Shown here: piece after piece, positions 6,042-7,896 of the stretch
How positions within the stretch are numbered: position 1 is the first letter of the stretch
Layout: each line of letters begins with the position of its first letter
Assembly: GCA_018825925.1 (NCBI GenBank)
Contig: JAHKAT010000245.1
Coordinates: 1 to 7,896, forward strand
DNA length: 7,896 bases
DNA from: Bacteroidota bacterium
Lineage (GTDB): Bacteria; Bacteroidota; Bacteroidia; Flavobacteriales_D; Crocinitomicaceae
Direction of reading: 5' to 3'
Made by a program: the position numbers and the translations under genes
Notes under the pieces: generated by a model
The model's database searches: none
What the model was told of the DNA's origin: nothing
Seen by the model: the letters and a program-made list of their open reading frames with translations, nothing else

Positions 6042-7127
6042 ATGATAAATCAAGAGCAAATAAAGGAGATTCAATCTAGAGTTTCAAAAATAGAAATCTA
6101 TCTTAAAATTCCGGAAAAACGTTTGGAATTGCAAGAGGCAGATTTGAAAACTCAAGATCCTAGTTTTTGGGATGATCCTAAGGCAGCCGAGGCACACATG
6201 AAAGAATTGCGTGGAGTGAAAGCCTGGGTTGATGATTATGAAAAATTGCGAACGATGTACGAAGATCTGGAGGTACTTTACGAATTCGCGAAAGAAGATC
6301 AAAATGAAGAAGAAGGACTAGACAGTCATTTTCATAAACTTCAAAACGATTTGGAAGAATTGGAATTGAAGAACATGCTTTCTGAAGAAGAAGATAAATT
6401 AAGCGCAATCCTTCAAATAACTGCAGGTGCTGGTGGTACAGAAAGTTGCGATTGGGCTTCTATGTTAATGCGTATGTACATGATGTGGTCACAAAAAAGT
6501 GGCTACAAAATAAAGGAACTTAATTACCAAGATGGAGACGTGGCCGGAGTAAAAACAGTGACTCTAGAAATTGAAGGTGATTTCGCTTTTGGTTATTTAA
6601 AAGGGGAGAATGGAGTGCATCGTTTGGTGCGTATTTCGCCTTTTGATTCGAATGCAAAAAGACACACATCTTTTGTTTCTGTTTATGTTTATCCTTTGGT
6701 TGACGATACGATAGAAATTCATGTTAACCCAGCCGACATTACTTGGGACACTTTTAGAAGTGGTGGTGCTGGTGGACAAAATGTGAACAAAGTAGAGACG
6801 GCCGTTCGATTGCGTCATGCTCCTTCAGGAATTATAATTGAAAACTCAGAATCGCGCTCACAACTGGCAAATAAAGAAAAAGCGATGCAACTTCTTAAAT
6901 CTCAATTGTATGAATTAGTGTACAGAGAACGCATGGAAAAACGCGACGCGATTGAAGCTGGGAAAAAGAAAATAGAATGGGGAAGTCAGATCAGAAATTA
7001 TGTGATGCACCCTTATAAATTAATAAAAGACGTTCGTACAGGCTTTGAAACTGGGAATGTTGAGGCAGTTATGGACGGGGACTTAGATCCTTTCTTGAAA
7101 AGTTACTTAATGACCTTCGGAAATTAA
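6042..7127 (+). CDS. prfB: Peptide chain release factor 2 (no frameshift site)
   Basis: RF2 terminates translation at UGA and UAA codons by triggering peptidyl-tRNA hydrolysis. The 361-residue protein is close to the usual length (E. coli 365). An N-terminal helical region (about 1-110) contains the conserved DPSFWDDPKAAE stretch (39-50). The SPF tripeptide that reads the stop codon is at 199-201 (VRISPFDS) and marks RF2 rather than RF1, which has PxT. The catalytic GGQ is at 244-246 in SGGAGGQNVNK. RITAG-like and WGSQIRNY motifs are also in place. Most bacterial prfB genes need a +1 frameshift at an in-frame UGA near codon 26. Here the frame is continuous: codon 21 is CTT and codon 22 is AAA where CTT-TGA-C would be expected. 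The start is ATG at 6042. The stop overlaps the next start by one base. Confidence 0.97.
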   Translation: MINQEQIKEIQSRVSKIEIYLKIPEKRLELQEADLKTQDPSFWDDPKAAEAHMKELRGVKAWVDDYEKLRTMYEDLEVLYEFAKEDQNEEEGLDSHFHKLQNDLEELELKNMLSEEEDKLSAILQITAGAGGTESCDWASMLMRMYMMWSQKSGYKIKELNYQDGDVAGVKTVTLEIEGDFAFGYLKGENGVHRLVRISPFDSNAKRHTSFVSVYVYPLVDDTIEIHVNPADITWDTFRSGGAGGQNVNKVETAVRLRHAPSGIIIENSESRSQLANKEKAMQLLKSQLYELVYRERMEKRDAIEAGKKKIEWGSQIRNYVMHPYKLIKDVRTGFETGNVEAVMDGDLDPFLKSYLMTFGN

Positions 7128-7480
7128 TGGGAAAAATTGAAATTTGGCACAATACACGCTGCTCAAAAAGTAGAGAAGCTTGCTCTATTCTGCAAACAGG
7201 AGGAAACAAGGCGGAGATTTTTGAATACTTAAAAGAACCATTAACGGAAGCGATGATTGAAAGTCTTCTTTTTAAACTCAACATGAAGCCAGAAGAAATC
7301 CTTCGAAAGAAAGAGGCTGTTTATATTGAAAATTTCAAAGATAAAAAGTTCAGTACGAAGCAGTGGTTGAAAATTTTAGTCGAGCATCCTATATTAATCG
7401 AACGACCAATCGTTGTTAAAGGAGACAGGGCAATAATTGCTCGACCAATAGAAAAAATGAATGAATTTTTAGATCTTTAA
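7127..7480 (+). CDS. arsC: ArsC-family protein (arsenate reductase, glutaredoxin-coupled type)
   Basis: The 117-residue thioredoxin-fold protein matches the E. coli ArsC family, which reduces arsenate to arsenite using glutathione and glutaredoxin. Visible residues are C12 in the HNTRCSKSRE motif, R60 (ILRKKE), R93 (ERPIVV) and R106 (ARPIEK). They fall at almost the same positions as the catalytic Cys12 and the anion-binding Arg60, Arg94 and Arg107 of the E. coli enzyme. Because the active-site set is intact, it could be an arsenate reductase. However, no arsB, acr3 or arsR gene is nearby, and the family also contains YffB- and Spx-like proteins with other roles, so the substrate is uncertain. 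Its ATG (7127-7129) shares one base with the prfB stop (TAATG), implying co-transcription and probable translational coupling. The next gene starts 11 bp downstream. Confidence 0.88.
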   Translation: MGKIEIWHNTRCSKSREACSILQTGGNKAEIFEYLKEPLTEAMIESLLFKLNMKPEEILRKKEAVYIENFKDKKFSTKQWLKILVEHPILIERPIVVKGDRAIIARPIEKMNEFLDL

Positions 7481-7491
7481 AAAGAACGAAA

Positions 7492-7896
7492 ATGCGCACC
7501 AAATACATCGACCTTATTGACCAGACGTTCGACTTTCCTCAGGACGAGTTTTACTTGCGTGAAGACCGTTTAATATTCCATGGAATTGATTTGATGAAAA
7601 TCATTGAGGAATACGGCACGCCTTTAAAATTCAATTACTTACCTCAAATATCAAACAATATACAAAGGGCAAAGGGTTGGTTTAGAGAAGCGATCAACAA
7701 TTTAGGTTACAACGGAAAATATCAATATGCCTACTGCACTAAAAGTTCGCATTTCTCTTATGTTTTAGATGAAGTCATGAAAAATGATGTTCATATCGAA
7801 ACCTCTTCGGCTTTTGATATTGATATTGTTCGTAAACTGTATGAAAGCGGTAAACTAGATAGTGGTAAAACAGTCATTTGTAATGGCTACAAGCCC
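7492..7896 (+). CDS. speA: Biosynthetic arginine decarboxylase-like (SpeA/PLP type III), N-terminal part
   Basis: An open frame of 135 codons starts at ATG 7492 and runs off the right edge with no stop. The fragment begins MRTKYIDLIDQTFDFPQDEF, which I recognise from the Bacteroidota proteins annotated as arginine decarboxylase. It contains the start of the alanine-racemase-like PLP barrel: EEYGTPLKFNYLP (about 39-51), then YAYCTKSSHF (79-88), where K84 is the expected PLP Schiff-base lysine, then HIETSSAFDIDIV (102-114). These enzymes convert arginine to agmatine for polyamine synthesis. Diaminopimelate or ornithine decarboxylases share the fold, but their lysine motif is usually Y-A-V/M-K-A/C-N, unlike the CTKSS here. 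It follows the ArsC-family gene by 11 bp in the same direction, so it is probably in the prfB transcript. The missing C-terminal half prevents a substrate check. Confidence 0.78.
   Translation, partial: MRTKYIDLIDQTFDFPQDEFYLREDRLIFHGIDLMKIIEEYGTPLKFNYLPQISNNIQRAKGWFREAINNLGYNGKYQYAYCTKSSHFSYVLDEVMKNDVHIETSSAFDIDIVRKLYESGKLDSGKTVICNGYKP

Noticed and set aside
6084..6408. Two overlapping open frames on the - strand inside the 5' part of prfB
   Set aside because: Antisense shadows of a strongly conserved gene, with no family resemblance.
6597..6818. Open frame of 73 codons on the - strand across the SPF-GGQ region of prfB
   Set aside because: It covers the most conserved part of RF2 in antisense and shows no domain.
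7069..7284. Open frame of 71 codons on the - strand across the prfB/ArsC-family junction
   Set aside because: It overlaps two well-supported genes and shows no domain or leader.
1..7896. Mobile elements, CRISPR arrays, tRNA/rRNA genes, riboswitches, or a new defence or biosynthetic system
   Set aside because: No transposase or phage-like gene, no spaced direct repeats and no recognisable RNA gene was seen; all the genes fit a core chromosomal setting.

Overview
The window looks like ordinary chromosomal DNA from a Bacteroidota member, most likely Flavobacteriales and perhaps close to Fluviicola/Crocinitomicaceae. The signs are: AT-rich sequence; A-rich leaders without Shine-Dalgarno motifs before the starts; the Bacteroidota order Alternative Complex III (ActF) - coxB - coxA; a Bacteroidota-style TonB; and two exact TAnnTTTG -7 promoter motifs between the divergent genes gcvH and prfB. 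Family calls rest on recognising motifs in the translations; no database search was possible.

Region 1 (1-3709, + strand) is the 3' end of a respiratory operon. It holds the C-terminal part of the quinol:cytochrome c oxidoreductase subunit ActF, then subunits II (coxB) and I (coxA) of an aa3-type cytochrome c oxidase, closed by a GNRA-tetraloop terminator. Together these oxidise quinol, pass electrons to the CuA and haem a/a3-CuB centres, and reduce O2 while pumping protons. Region 2 (3710-4392) is a single-gene unit for a DUF1990/UPF0548-type protein of unknown function, ending at a perfect 12-bp inverted repeat that also serves the convergent tonB.

Region 3 (4409-5893, - strand) reads gcvH, then a small degenerate VanZ-like membrane protein with a TTG start, then tonB. 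Region 4 (6042 to the right edge, + strand) reads prfB, an ArsC-family protein overlapping it by one base, and the first 135 codons of a SpeA-type (arginine) decarboxylase cut by the window edge. The 148-bp gcvH-prfB gap carries the divergent promoter candidates. No gene-free stretch exceeds 300 bases.

I see no mobile element, CRISPR array, RNA gene, phage gene or defence system, and nothing amounting to a new multi-gene system. The points most worth a second look are a prfB with no programmed-frameshift site, a possible leaderless prfB transcript, a helical insertion and CuA-loop substitution in CoxB, a His-rich tail on CoxA, the lone DUF1990 gene, and the VanZ-like protein that has lost the family's polar residues.
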